Part shown: positions 35,878 through 47,036 of the stretch, in pieces
How the letters are laid out: every line of letters starts with the position of its first letter
Position numbering within the stretch: position 1 is the stretch's first letter
Assembly: GCA_018697195.1 (NCBI GenBank)
Contig: CM031859.1
Coordinates: 52,374,828 to 52,438,827 of the forward strand
Direction of reading: 5' to 3'
Length of the DNA: 64,000 bases
Origin: Certhia americana
Lineage: Eukaryota > Chordata > Aves > Passeriformes > Certhiidae
Made by a program: the position numbers and the translations under genes
The notes under the pieces: model-generated
What the model saw: only the letters and a program-made list of their open reading frames with translations
What the model was told of the DNA's origin: nothing
Databases searched by the model: none

Positions 35878-37640
35878 GTGCCTAAATTGCAAGAAAATGC
35901 AGGAAGCAGTCAGCAGATTCGTGTTCCCCCCCGGAGGTGGGGCACCAGCAGTGCCAGTGGGTGCCCACGAGGTGCTTACAGGCCTGCAGCTCTGGTAATG
36001 AGAAACTCTGCTTTGCATGGACTGAAGTCTCCTGTTCGCTTGTGTTTGGAGCTCACACAGATTGCTTGGGGTTTGTAATTTTTAATACCCTTGTAACAAT
36101 ATAAGAAATCCTCAAGAAACAGACAGGCTCAGAAGACAAGCAGCATTTTGGGATGCTTCCCCAGTCCTAAGGGCTTCATCGTGCAAGTGGTGATATCAGC
36201 GAGAAATCAAGTGCCAGACTAAGTCTTAAAACAGCACCATCCACAGCAGTATGCACAAAATGCATGGGAAATGTACATAAATCAATGGAATCAGTGGGAT
36301 TTTCTTGGGCTTTGCAGCATAAGAGTTCCTTTTCTAACAATTCAAGAATCAATAGCTTAAGGAGGTTGCAAGAAGGATCAGCCCCAGAGGCAAAGAGTTG
36401 AGATCTAATTTTAAAATAGTGAACATAACTGGTGTTAAAAGTTCTCATTAGAGAATATGGCCAGTTATCTGAGCCATTTGTAACTCAGCGCAGGGCCAGT
36501 TATGTGAATGTAATGCCCAAAATGATAGGAGTGTTGTTACTTATCACAAACCAACAAAGCAAATTATTTCCTAAAATTAAGTAATTATGATACAACTGCT
36601 TCTAACAGAGAAGTATCTTGGGAATATTGTTTGCAATTAGAAACCTCCACACTTATCACACCCTGTTTGAAAAATACCTGGCAGTGTTTTCCGTCATCAG
36701 CTAGAATCTGGGACACATGCTGTGTATTTGTTCATATAGATTTCCTTGGAGAAATATTTTTTTCCCAACTAAACATGTGTTATGTTAGGTTACTGTTGCC
36801 CCCTCAGCACACTGATGGAGACACGATATTATGAATATTCAGAATATTCAGTGTATTTCCTATTTGTAATCTAGGATCTTACCTCTTGTTCAGTAAATGT
36901 GATTCTTTGCATTTTTGTATATAAGCAAACTTTGCTGAGAACTTTAATTTGGGGTTGAAGTTTGCATGACTGACCAAAACGTGTTTGTGTGCAGCCCTCC
37001 TCACAGAATGCAACCCAGCATGGTGGTGGTCTTTTCCAACTTAACACAGTGTGGAGTGCTGCTATCAGACTTTTTCTGACTGTTACGCATATAAACAGAA
37101 TTTATTAGATCCTAGCAAATTTTATATTGAGAACTAAGATGCATGCTGTGCATTGGTTACTTTGCTGCATTAATCTAAATGTCTGTCCTGAGGTTGTGTG
37201 TATTCACATTTCTGTATTTCTTCCTGTGTAAAAAAATCTTTAGAGATAGTCAAGTATTTTATTGAACCTTGAGTTTAATTAAATGTTTGACTATCTCTTT
37301 CTCTCTGATACGCCATGTTTTGTCAGGCAGAAGTAAGAAATTTGCAAAACATTTCAATATAGAGTTTGGAAATGAAAATCAGTGTAATTCTTTATTACAT
37401 GTATAATCAAGTTTTTCTTCAGTTCATATGATTTTCAGGCCAAATTCTGACCATAGATGTGGTCCTGTATTCTGACACCTATCAGCAGATTCTTTGTGTG
37501 AGTAGGGAACTTCTGTATTAACCTCAGAGATCAGATTTCAGGACTTTTCCATGGAAAGCTTCTGAAATTTCAGAGAATTCATCAATACAAGAAGTTAATT
37601 AGGGGTCCTATTGTGCAAAAAATCCATACAAAATAGTACT

Positions 37641-38150
37641 CATAGAATCATTAAGGTTGAGAAGGATCGCATAGTTTATTGAGTCCAACCTTTGACTGAT
37701 CACCACCCTGTCACTACACTGTGGTACGAAGTGCCATGTCCAGTCATTCCTTGAATGATTTCACCACTGCCCTGGGCAGTCTGCTCCAATGGTTGACCAC
37801 CCTTTCAGTGAAGAAATTGTTCCTTTTGTCCAACCTGAACAACTCCTGGCACTACCTGAGGCTATGTCCTCTTGTCCTGTTGCTGGTTCCCTGGTATCAG
37901 AAGCCAAATCTCATTTGGCTACGGCCTCCTTCCAAGGAGCTGTAGAGAGAAAAGTTTCCCCCTAAGCCTCCTCTTCTCCAGGCTAAACACCTCCAGCTCC
38001 TTCAGCCGCTCCTCACAGGACTTGTGCTCCAGACCCTTCATCATCTCCATTGCTCTTTTCTGGACCACACTGCAGCACTTCAATGTCTTTTTTTCTTGCA
38101 AGTGGCCCAGAATTGGACACAGCTCTAGTTCTTAGTACAGTCACTGCCAC
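37641..38150 (-). mobile_element. CR1 LINE 3' region, antisense, about 0.5 kb
   Basis: It starts catagaatcattaagg, the reverse complement of the CR1 3' end. It continues with recognisable CR1 3' blocks such as gagtccaacc, tggttccctgg, cctcctcttctccaggctaaa and ctccattgctcttttctgga. It is 5'-truncated, as most CR1 copies are. It is a fairly well preserved copy; the inner limit is approximate. Confidence 0.93.
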
Positions 38151-39002
38151 GGTCAAAGCCAGCACAGCTCCATTGATTTGAAGATCTACTGATTAAGTAA
38201 AAATCGTACACCTCATGCCTGGATCACAAAGTAGCACATTAAAAAGTAAATATTTTTCACTTTGTTCCGTTTATATTCATTAGCCATGATCTTTTTAATA
38301 TCTCATTTTTAACATTCTGCTTTTCTATCAAACTCAGTGATGGATTTTTTTATTAATGTTGTAGTATCAATTTCAAGTGAATTTATTAATATGATTTGAA
38401 TTTCAGTACTCAGTGAAAATCATCATGCCTGAAAAACAGGTAGAAAGGTACTCCCATTTTAAAGCACTCTAGCTCAAGACTGAATTTGTCATTTGAATAT
38501 CAAGTATGGTTTGTTCCAAGAAGCCTCTGTTGGTTGGTGCAGTGAAACGCATGAGGTCTTTTGGTTGAAAGCTTTGTGCAGAACTCCGTATCACAGTATA
38601 CAAATGAGTGTGTTTCTTCCCTTCTTTACTTTTTGCACTCCACTAGTGAAGGAGGAAATTTCTTACTATAGTTGATAACATCTATTCTGGTTCTGTAGCA
38701 ACTTTATATTGATCACTGCAAAAAAAGGAAGAAAATAGAAGATAAACAGAAGCCTAATCCAAAGACAGTTTTTTGTCTCAAAAAAAAAAAGTCCCCATTA
38801 CTTTTTTTGTACTGTACAAAAATACAGTAACACACTATCTCTGTGTTCTTCTGAAGTTATTCCTATATATCATTTTAAAGAATTGCCCTTAAGTTACTGT
38901 ATACAGATATTGCCTTTACTCAGAGGAGATAAAATCTAGTGGTTCAGAGGCTTTCCAGTTGAATCGATCTCCATTCATAGCTAAGAATTTGAATTCACTC
39001 TC

Positions 39003-39685
39003 TGTCGTGGTTTAAACGACAGCTGTCTGCTAAGGAAGGCAAGAGCCTCCCTTGGAATGGAGAATGTAAACCTCCTCCCTCCAAATTATTATAACTTTGA
39101 AATTAAAGGGCTCTCAGGCAAAGATATGGAAATAGGAATAACAGTTCTTTATTAAAAGAACTAAAATTTAAAAAAAACTAAACATGCAGTATTAAAAAAA
39201 GAAAAAACAAAAAACACTGAGAGAGTCAGGATACAACCTGACACCCTGTGGTTCGGGGTGTTGGTGGCAGTCCCATTCAATGGTGGCTGCAGACCCAGTA
39301 GCAGATGTGGCTCTGTTGAAGTGATGCTCTATAGAAAGAGTGGAGTTCTTTCGCTGACGATCCAGAAGTGATAGATGCGCCTGGTCTTCCTCTGGGAATC
39401 CAGTGGAAAAGGCTGGCTTGGTGTTCCAACTCCCAGATTTTTATCCAGGTAGAAATACTTGGCTCCTCTCCCTGGTTGAAGCATTTCCCAATGGGATGAT
39501 GTAATTCTATCAGAGACTCATTAGCAGAAGATAGCTCCCTGGAGCGAGGATGGGTTGTGGAAGAGATAAGAAAAACTGCCCCAGCCGGCCCATTGAAAGA
39601 AGGTTACCCCACCCCCCACCCCAGTTTTAACAGATGGTGATAGATTACACACTTCTGGTTACATCTTGCGCTGCAAACCAAGACA
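39003..39685 (-). mobile_element. Solo LTR of an endogenous retrovirus, antisense to LAMA2
   Basis: A 683-bp element is bounded by TGTCGTGGTTT on the left and AAACCAAGACA on the right, which are imperfect inverted ends of the TG...CA type. Read on the minus strand it has a TATA-like ggataaaaat and, further on, an AATAAA inside ttaataaagaac, in the order expected for U3-R. No internal retroviral genes flank it, so it is a solo LTR. The flanks (ctctc and ctcga) agree at only three of five positions, so the target-site duplication is doubtful. The style matches LTRs common in songbird genomes; the family name was not determined. Confidence 0.7.
39589..39625 (+). repeat. C-rich tract inside the LTR
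   Basis: Repeated ccccacccc-type blocks near the 5' end of the LTR (minus-strand sense), giving G-runs on the minus strand. Confidence 0.6.
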
Positions 39686-40055
39686 CTCGATTAGCAACAA
39701 ACTCTGCCTGACACAGCCTTACGTCCAGATATGGGGTATGTATCTTGTGCTGACATACTTTCCATTCCGAGTGAGAATTTTACTTAGGGAAATACAGCCT
39801 CATAAGAAACTTGTTACATTGCAGAACATTCCTTATAGTATCAGGCAATGTTCTGTGATCTTTATTCTTTCTCAGCAGTGTAGGTCATTTAGTGTCCTTG
39901 CTCCAGGATTTTAGCACTACAATTTAATCCATTAAAAGAAGTACTTCAGTGATGAAGAGGAAAAAGCAACACTGATCTCCCTACACTTTCAGCTTTTCCT
40001 CTTTTCTCCTGATAATCAATCCATATACTAACTGCTCTTCCTTACTCTGTGGCAG

Positions 40056-40236
40056 CCTGGAACATTTGGCTTACAGTCTTACAGAGGATGTGTTCCCTGC
40101 AACTGCAACTCTTTTGGTTCCAAGTCCTTCGATTGTGATGGAGATGGACAATGCTATTGCCAGCCTGGAGTGACAGGAAAGAAGTGTGACCGCTGTGCAC
40201 ATGGATTCTACAACTTTGAAGAGGGAGGCTGTACTC
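40056..40236 (+). CDS. LAMA2: LAMA2 exon 9: end of LE9, LE10, start of LE11
   Basis: A 181-bp exon runs from phase 0 to phase 1. It encodes PGTFGLQSYRGC (end of LE9), VPCNCNSFGSKSFDCDGDGQ, CYCQPGVTGKKCDRCAHGFY and NFEEGGCT. Human LAMA2 has GTFGLQSARGCVPCNCNSFG ... QPGVTGKKCDRCAHGYFNFQEGGCT, so this exon follows exon 8 directly in the canonical transcript. The donor is ctc|gtatgt. The last base C makes the junction codon CCC (Pro), where mammals have Ala, and gives a C at the -1 donor position. Confidence 0.97.
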
Positions 40237-43200
40237 GTATGTAAATGCTTTGCATCCAAGCACAGATTGAATTGCTTATTTTACTCCTAAGATTCTAGTT
40301 TGGCTAATTTTGTATTCCTTAACAAATTTTTCCTGACAGGGGATTCATAGATAGCCTTTTACGTCATTCACTTGACAAGGGGGGTGGTGGTTGGCAAGAA
40401 TGAAAGACCCAATCAATTTCTGCTATTTTATGAGCAGTTTATGGCTAATCTACTACATTTAGAAAGAACAGGAATATCATTTACTCAGTGTGGTGTCTGC
40501 CAAAAAAATTCCATTATGTTCCTGTAATTTAGTTAAGAATATCATAGAACTCTGATGAAAATTTTTGCCAAATCGCATCAATTTGTAGGGGTGGAAAAGG
40601 AAAACTAAAAAACCCCACAAATTCCCTTTGTTTCTAGTTTTATCCCAAACATTTTCATTGTTCTTCTATGGTTAATCCTCTTTCATTACCGCAATCCTTT
40701 CCTGTACAATAATATTTAGTTGCTTACTTTTACTTTTTTGTACAAAAAGATGTTTAAGTAAAACTATCTACTATATCCCATGTGTAAACACATGAAAAGT
40801 CTCCTTTTCTACATGCTGAAACTCTAGCATTAGACATAATTATATCAAGTCACCTCTTTACCTTTATTTCTGTCCTTCTGGAAATTAGGTCAAAGATTGA
40901 AATGAACACTTCCTATCCTTGAAGTAGTGCAGACTGCTATATCAAAAAGAACCCAATCAATAGATTTCTTCACAGGGAAATATCCATCTTTCCTGATAGA
41001 ACTGTATTTTCCAAGTCTCAGAGACTCATTTGGTGTGATCACAGGACACATAGATAGTTGTCCAGTGTGACTGACTGCTGGGATTCCAGAATACTATTAT
41101 TATTCTTCAGGTATAAAGCACATTCTTTCCAGAAGCAGAAATCACAGTGTCTGTTAATCTGTTCTTCATCCTTTCCTATTCATAAAGGCACAAGGAGCAA
41201 GCTTAGCTCTCTGTCTTTTCTTACTCCTTTTTTTTTTTATTTTTAATAGAAGGAACATCAAGGCCTCAAGACCCATATTTGTGCAGCAAAATTCAGTTTT
41301 ATCTGTAGTGTGGATAAACCTTGAAACAGGCTGGATTATAGATTATGTTTGAAAATGTTGCTCTATGGTGTTGTCTCCCACAGGAATGAAGGGCTCAAAA
41401 ACACAGTTTTGAAAAGTTCACATGCATTGGCACCTTGAAAGAGGGAGAGATTGGTTCCCAGGCTCACTGATGAGAGAGCTTGAAGTAAAATGCAAATGAT
41501 AACTGCATTGCTAAAGCCTTTAGCAATTAAATGAAGAGCAAAAAATTCTATTGCTTATGATTAGCGTCTTATTCTAGCATTCCACAGGTTAAAAGCACAT
41601 CACTATTGTGAGACAAAACAAAATGTTGATAACTACAGCTGGGGAAGGAAAATGAGAGGGTTATTGATGAAATTGCGCATTAAAATTTTAATTGCTCTCT
41701 TGGTAAACTTTGAAGTGACAGAGCTTAAGAAACAGCAATGAAATGGTAAAATACTGTAGATCCAAGTAATATTTTCAATATAAATGTATCAGACTGTGGT
41801 CATCAAATGTTTAAAGCAGCAGCAGCATCTATAGATGTTGAAAAAATTCAGAATTTTGAAAGTTCCAAAGTTAATAGAACAGATGGAAAGGAATTCTGTT
41901 TTCAATGTGCTGTTTTTTCCACACTTATTTTTAGTAGGCTTCTTTTGTATTCCTTCAAATGACAAAAAGTAAGAATTAAATTATGAATTACAAAGAAAAT
42001 CAGAAATTTAATAGAAGTATATCAAATCATGCTGGAATGAAAAGCACAGAAAAATTAATTCTATTGTGACAGTTAAGTATCAAATAAAATATTGGACCTC
42101 TTTTATCTAGCATTTATCCAAAAGGAATATAATTTGATTTTTTTCTTGTGCAATATAAATCCATAAAACCTAAAAAACCCCTGAAAACATTGTCAGTGTT
42201 GACATTCTAGCAGCAAAGATACAAAAGAGATTTCTATTTCATTATTGCTTACAACAATTGTGTTGTATTTTTTCCCTCTCATTTTGAAAAATAATTATAA
42301 AAATAAAAATAGGAAAAACATTTGAGTATCTACTTCTCCTGCTTGCCTTTTTAGCCAATTTTGTGTAAGACCTGGAAGCCCATAGATGAGCTGTCACATC
42401 TGAAAGCCTGTCTCCCAATGAGATGTATTCTGAAACTTCAAGCTACAGTGTGTGAAAATATTTTAAATAGCATGCAACACATTGTGTTCCTGGCATGATG
42501 GAAGCAAAACTTGCTATCTTCTTTGCATCAATTACCTTATCTTAAAGGCATTGGTGGGGAAAAATAAAGGTCACTTCTTATTTGAACTATAGATAGGAGT
42601 TCTATCTTTGCACATCCCTTGTTTTCTAGTTTGTCTGAATTGAAGTATTTCACAGTAAAGGCAATGACCATAAATGAAGCCCTCAGTAGCAAAGTTATGT
42701 TGCCCTTTAAACACCCCGAGGAAGAGGTTATCACACAGAGAGTCAGTTTGCTCATGTCGCTTTTTCTCTGACCTCATGGGTAGTGTGGATGGTGGGTATG
42801 AAAACAACCACACACCAGTTCTGCTTTTTCAATCACTTGTGCGCCTTGTGCTCCATAGTTACTTATCACTTACATACACTGAATCTGTATTTACCACCAA
42901 TGAGTTGTTCACTTAATAATCTTTTAAGAGCAAAGACCACTTCTGGAAGCACTTCGAAACCTGAAGTATTTTAATTTCTATTCTGCAAAGAATTTTCTAT
43001 TCTGGGAAGAATATCAGTTTCCCATGGAGAGGAAACATCAGTTTGTTGATGTCTTCCCAAGGCAGAGGATATGTAAGCTGAAAAAGAAGGAATAGAAAGG
43101 GAAAAAGGAACTTAAACACCTTTTTTTGCTCTTTAAGGGAAGTCTCTTTTGAACAGCAGAAATTTCAGAAGGTATTTCTCAGATTGGTATAGAAAGAAGG

Positions 43201-43591
43201 TTAAACAGGCTGCAAGTTCCCTGCATAGATGGCTCAGAGGCCCTCAGGCAGCTTCTTAGAGGAGACAGCATGCAGCATAGCAGCACTCCTGCAGTTATGT
43301 CACAAGAGTGCACCATCTCAGAAGTCTCAGTGCTTCTGCAGTTGGTGCCTTTATTTTTCCCATTCTGTTCTCGTTGCAGCTACTTCAGACACAGTTAACC
43401 TGTGTTTCACTGCTACTGGTTTTCGTTTCCCAGGGTTTTCCCTACTTTTTCTGCCCCATTGTGTCCACAGATAACTGAGAGTTCACTGTACTGTAAAGGA
43501 ATGATCCTAACCCCGTTAGGGTCTGCCCTCCAGGTGTGACATAAAGGGATAACTTTTCCTCTGCTTTATTTTTTTTCTGTCTCCCATGAAG
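40237..43591 (+). other. Intron 9 (3.4 kb)
   Basis: This is AT-rich unique sequence with a poly-T tract near 41228-41245. I recognise no transposon, LE module or other coding signal. Confidence 0.8.
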
Positions 43592-43728
43592 CCTGTGAGT
43601 GTTCACGTTTTGGCAATAACTGTGATCCTGTCAGTGGACGCTGTATCTGCCCTCCCAATACTGTTGGAGAGATGTGTGACAAATGTGCACCAAATCACTG
43701 GGGCCATAACATTATCAGTGGGTGCAAG
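43592..43728 (+). CDS. LAMA2: LAMA2 exon 10: LE11
   Basis: A 137-bp exon starts with two bases completing Pro and ends in phase 0 (GCK|gtgagt). It reads CECSRFGNNCDPVSGRCICP, then PNTVGEMCDKCAPNHWGHNI and ISGCK. Human: CECSHLGNNCDPKTGRCICPPNTIGEKCSKCAPNTWGHSITTGCK. This is one nearly complete LE repeat with all expected cysteines. The acceptor is catgaag, a less common A at -3. Confidence 0.97.
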
Positions 43729-45775
43729 GTGAGTGGATTTCTGTTTTCTCTATGTGCTTTACCTCTTTCATGGTAATTTATAGCTAGAACACAGTTTATG
43801 GTTCGTAAATCATGGTTTGTCTACATATTGCAAGTTTTGGTGCGAGACTGTGATGTAAATGTTGGCAATCTGTTACTGCACTACAGATCCTCTGTCTCAG
43901 GTATGCAGCCTGTAACACCAAACACCCTGTTGATTCTGCTTTCACACTGAGTCAGTGTCCTGCTTGAGCCTGATTTTATTTTATTATAGCTGTGTTTAAT
44001 GTGATTGAGGAAATTCCTACAGTATTGAACAATGTATGTAGATGTATATTTACAGGTAATCAGCAGTGCCTTTGGGGAAGAAATTTACTTTGGCATTAAT
44101 GGTGACACTACTGGGAATTTGTGCTCAAAGTTTGCTTGAGAAAGGCTTCAATTTGTGCATAAAAGACAACAAGGAAAAAAGGAAAGAAACATACACCTTA
44201 GCTTTAAATTGCACTTTATTCCCATGTTCTTAAAGGGAAAATAAATCTTATCATTAGCCTTTAAATCCTCCTTATTCCAATATTTGATAGACTTAAGATA
44301 TCTGAAGAGAAGAGAGAAGAAATAGGAGAACAATGATAAAATGTCGAGGAGGCCATGAAAGCTGTTTTAAATGACCCTGAGCTGAGAGGTGAAGCATTCA
44401 GTTAAGGTTGAGAACTGGTGGCTGAGGACATCATGCAAAGTTCAAATACCTTCTTCCTCCCTGCTATGCTCATTGATGTTAAGGGATTTAATAGTACTGC
44501 TACAGTTACTCCAGAAAACTGTATCTTTTTGGAACATAGTCATACACCATTGATACTTGTTCTTAAAAGGCTGTTAGTCATGTAGCTCAGGCTGCAAAGC
44601 AATGGACAAGAATGATTTCTATTTGTGTATGTGAAAAACTCCTGTGAAACCTGTGTGGTGCTGCTGTGATATAGACTCTTGGCTTCTGAAACCAGCCTAA
44701 TGAGGTTGAAGACCTCCGTTTGAGCTCTGGAGTATATTCTCTGATTGTCTTTTATGTGAGCACATTAGTTTGACAGTTCCATGACACCATCTAAATTAAT
44801 GATGATCTATCAGCCCACATCTCTTTCAGTACATTGCAGCTAATTTCTGCAAAGTGAGAATTGAATCTCCTGCTTTGCAGTCTTTGTAGAAGATTTCCGA
44901 GGGTGTTGTAAGTCTGGGATAGAGAACATTACAGAAAACTGCATAAACCAAACACATAATTTGATTGTAAATTAGGTTTTGATATTGTACACCAAGTAAT
45001 TTCCAACAAAAGAATGGTGAACAATTTGCTTTTCAGCTTTGTGTTCAAGTGTATCTTGTAGAATAAAGTTCTTTCTGTGAGAAAGTTTTATTTTTAGGTT
45101 AGGTAGCCATCTTGCAGATTAATATTTACATAGTGGTTAAATAGTATCTCTGGCGTTCAGTAAAGATTGCATCTGTATATTTCCTGTATATATGCACCTT
45201 ATTTATAAATGGTGTCTTCAGATCAGAGGAAAGGTGCCCTATGTAGTCATGTAATAAACAGTTTTGCTTAGACACTGAATCCACATTTTCTTCCTCTCTT
45301 TTTCAGCTTTATGTCTGTAATTTTAGCAAGTCTATCCATGTCAGTTACTGTGGTAACCTGTACTGCTGGCACTGAGTTTTTTTCTGTAAACTCAACTTCT
45401 CCATACGATATTCTGGTCACACCAGTGATTACAGCCAATGTCCTGTATTACCTGTGCAGTGCTACCACAGTAATAGCACTGAGGGATTCATCTGTTCTTT
45501 GGAAGTCTGCTGTTTTCCCTGCTACTTTTGTATTCAATATCTAGACACCCTGGAAAATCACCTATTTCTATCCTCACTCAGCTGTGCAAGTTCTTACTTT
45601 GTGAGCAAGTTTACTTCCAAATATATCACATGACTTAACCTCTAGCCCTTACTGTGTAAATTACTGTCGCCTAGGAGTCTTGTTTGTATGAAGAGGATAG
45701 TTATCTGTCTGATGGATGTGTAATAGACATTGAACTAGATTCCTCTGGAACCACTGAACCAATTGTTCCAGAGAA

Positions 45776-45779
45776 ATCC
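45776..45779 (+). repeat. Target-site duplication, left copy
   Basis: atcc immediately before the LTR start. The same four bases follow the LTR at 46402-46405, and the match extends to aatcc if the last LTR base is counted. Confidence 0.7.
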
Positions 45780-46401
45780 TGTTGGAACCCAGGACATTCC
45801 TCTGGATGCCCTGGATGGTTCAAGACCCTGGCAAGGGTCTCAGAGACCTCGGCATGGAGTCAAAAACACCTGTGCCTTTGATTTTAGCCCATGGGAAAAA
45901 TTACCAACTTTGTGTGAGGATTTGCAAGCCACAAGAGTTTGAATAGAGTGATAGTTAATTTGTCACAGGGTGAAAAAGTAGAATTTTGGGGTTTTAGAAT
46001 GGCAGTACAAGAGACAAGATGGAGGGGTCTGGGTGTGTCCTGTCCTTCTTTTTCTTCTTCTTGTCCTCCATCTTCTGCTGGGATGGTGGAACTTTCTAAT
46101 TGATTTAGAGCAGAGACAGACTCTCTAACATAGGTGATAGGTATTGGAAAATTATTGTAGATAAAGTATATGTAGTTCTTAGTGTAAAAAATAAACACCA
46201 CCCTGAAGGCTGGGATTGTGCTTTAACCCAACCTGCTGAACAGACCTCAGCAGGTCAAAGAAAGAATGTAATAGATAAGGAAAAATAAACCACTTTGAAA
46301 AGCAGAACCAACAAATCTTGACCTCTTCTTCAGTAGTGGGGCTGGCAGAAAAAGATTTTCTAATATCTCAGGAGCCATCAAAATCATCAAAACCTGAGAC
46401 A
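45780..46401 (+). mobile_element. Solo LTR of an endogenous retrovirus, sense to LAMA2
   Basis: A 622-bp element starts TGTTGGAACCC, ends CCTGAGACA and is flanked by a 4-base duplication (atcc). It has no internal region, so it is a solo LTR left by recombination. Inside are the block ggttcaagaccctgg, a pyrimidine-rich tract near 46046-46075 and AATAAA signals near 46190 and 46285 in the + direction. This layout resembles the ERVL-type LTRs of songbirds. The family was not determined. Its polyadenylation signals point the same way as LAMA2 transcription. Confidence 0.75.
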
Positions 46402-46405
46402 ATCC
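46402..46405 (+). repeat. Target-site duplication, right copy
   Basis: atcc directly after the LTR end, matching 45776-45779. Confidence 0.7.
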
Positions 46406-46730
46406 CTATTTTAGGAAAGTGTTCTGAACATGCCTGCTGAGAATTTACATACAAAGTACTTAGAGAATGCTTGTAGTTTCTGAGTTAAATTCTGTCCACA
46501 AAGTATTCCAATGACCTTGATCTTTTGGGGTTTATTTGTTTTCAGTGCCTAACTTACTGGTGATAAGTAATATCTATCAAAAAAATATCCTACCAGTGTT
46601 GTAAATGTATTTAGTGTAAATGCTTTACCCATGTTGAATAAACATAAATTACTGGCCTTATAATTAAATGACAGTGGAAATTCACTGCTGTATTTATAGA
46701 TACTTACAGGAAATGAATTGCTTTTTGGTT

Positions 46731-46752
46731 GGGGTTTGGGTTTGGGTTTGGG
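46731..46752 (+). promoter_or_regulatory. G-quadruplex-forming tract before exon 11
   Basis: Four G-runs (one GGGG, three GGG) are each separated by exactly TTT on the transcribed-sense strand, so the nascent RNA carries the G-runs. The tract lies 50 bases upstream of the exon 11 acceptor and directly upstream of a decoy acceptor. A fold is predicted from the pattern only. Confidence 0.55.
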
Positions 46753-46764
46753 TTTTTTTTCCAG
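46753..46764 (+). other. Decoy splice acceptor upstream of exon 11
   Basis: A poly-T run followed by ccag, stronger looking than many true acceptors here, lies 38 bases before the real one. Its use would shift the frame and meet TAA at 46831-46833. Confidence 0.5.
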
Positions 46765-46802
46765 AAACATAATTGCATTTGCCTTGTTTCTCTTCTTTTC
46801 AG

Positions 46803-47036
46803 CCCTGTGAGTGCAGCCTCATTGGAGCCCTAAGTTCTCAGTGTGACTTAAACACAGGCTGTTGCTTCTGCCGCCCTGAATTCTCTGGGGAAAAATGCAC
46901 TGAGTGCAGGTCGGGCTACTGGAATTATCCACATTGTGTCACTTGTCAGTGCTTCCAGGCTGGGACAAATCCACAGAGCTGTGATACAGAGGGGAAGTGC
47001 TCATGCATTGATCACTCTGGACAATGCAGCTGCAAG
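46803..47036 (+). CDS. LAMA2: LAMA2 exon 11: LE12 and most of LE13
   Basis: A 234-bp phase 0-0 exon (78 codons) encodes PCECSLIGALSSQCDLNTG, CCFCRPEFSGEKCTECRSGY, WNYPHCVTCQCFQAGTNPQS and CDTEGKCSCIDHSGQCSCK. Human: CNCSTVGSLDFQCNVNTGQCNCHPKFSGAKCTEC ... HWNYPRCNLCDCFLPGT ... CSCSDQTGQCTCK. LE12 carries an extra Cys where the LE consensus has G-x-C-x-C (TG-C-C-F-C, codon 46860-46862), giving an odd number of cysteines in this repeat. The acceptor is cttttcag and the donor is aag|gtagga. Confidence 0.96.

Larger units (their letters stand above)
35878..40055 (+). other. Intron 8, part after the LE-like module
   Basis: The first ~120 bases are GC-rich and stay open in the frame of the LE-like module until a stop at 36076-36078. 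Next comes AT-rich unique sequence, an antisense CR1 (37641-38150) and an LTR (39003-39685). The intron ends with the acceptor ctgtggcag. Confidence 0.8.
43729..46802 (+). other. Intron 10 (3.1 kb)
   Basis: This is unique AT-rich sequence with one well-bounded solo LTR (45780-46401) and, near its 3' end, a G-run tract (46731-46752) and a strong decoy acceptor at 46764. Confidence 0.85.

Noticed and set aside
35731..36078. Idea that a separate laminin gamma gene lies in intron 8
   Set aside because: Only one LE-sized module is present, with no neighbouring modules, promoter or poly(A) signal. An extra or relic exon within LAMA2 explains it better.
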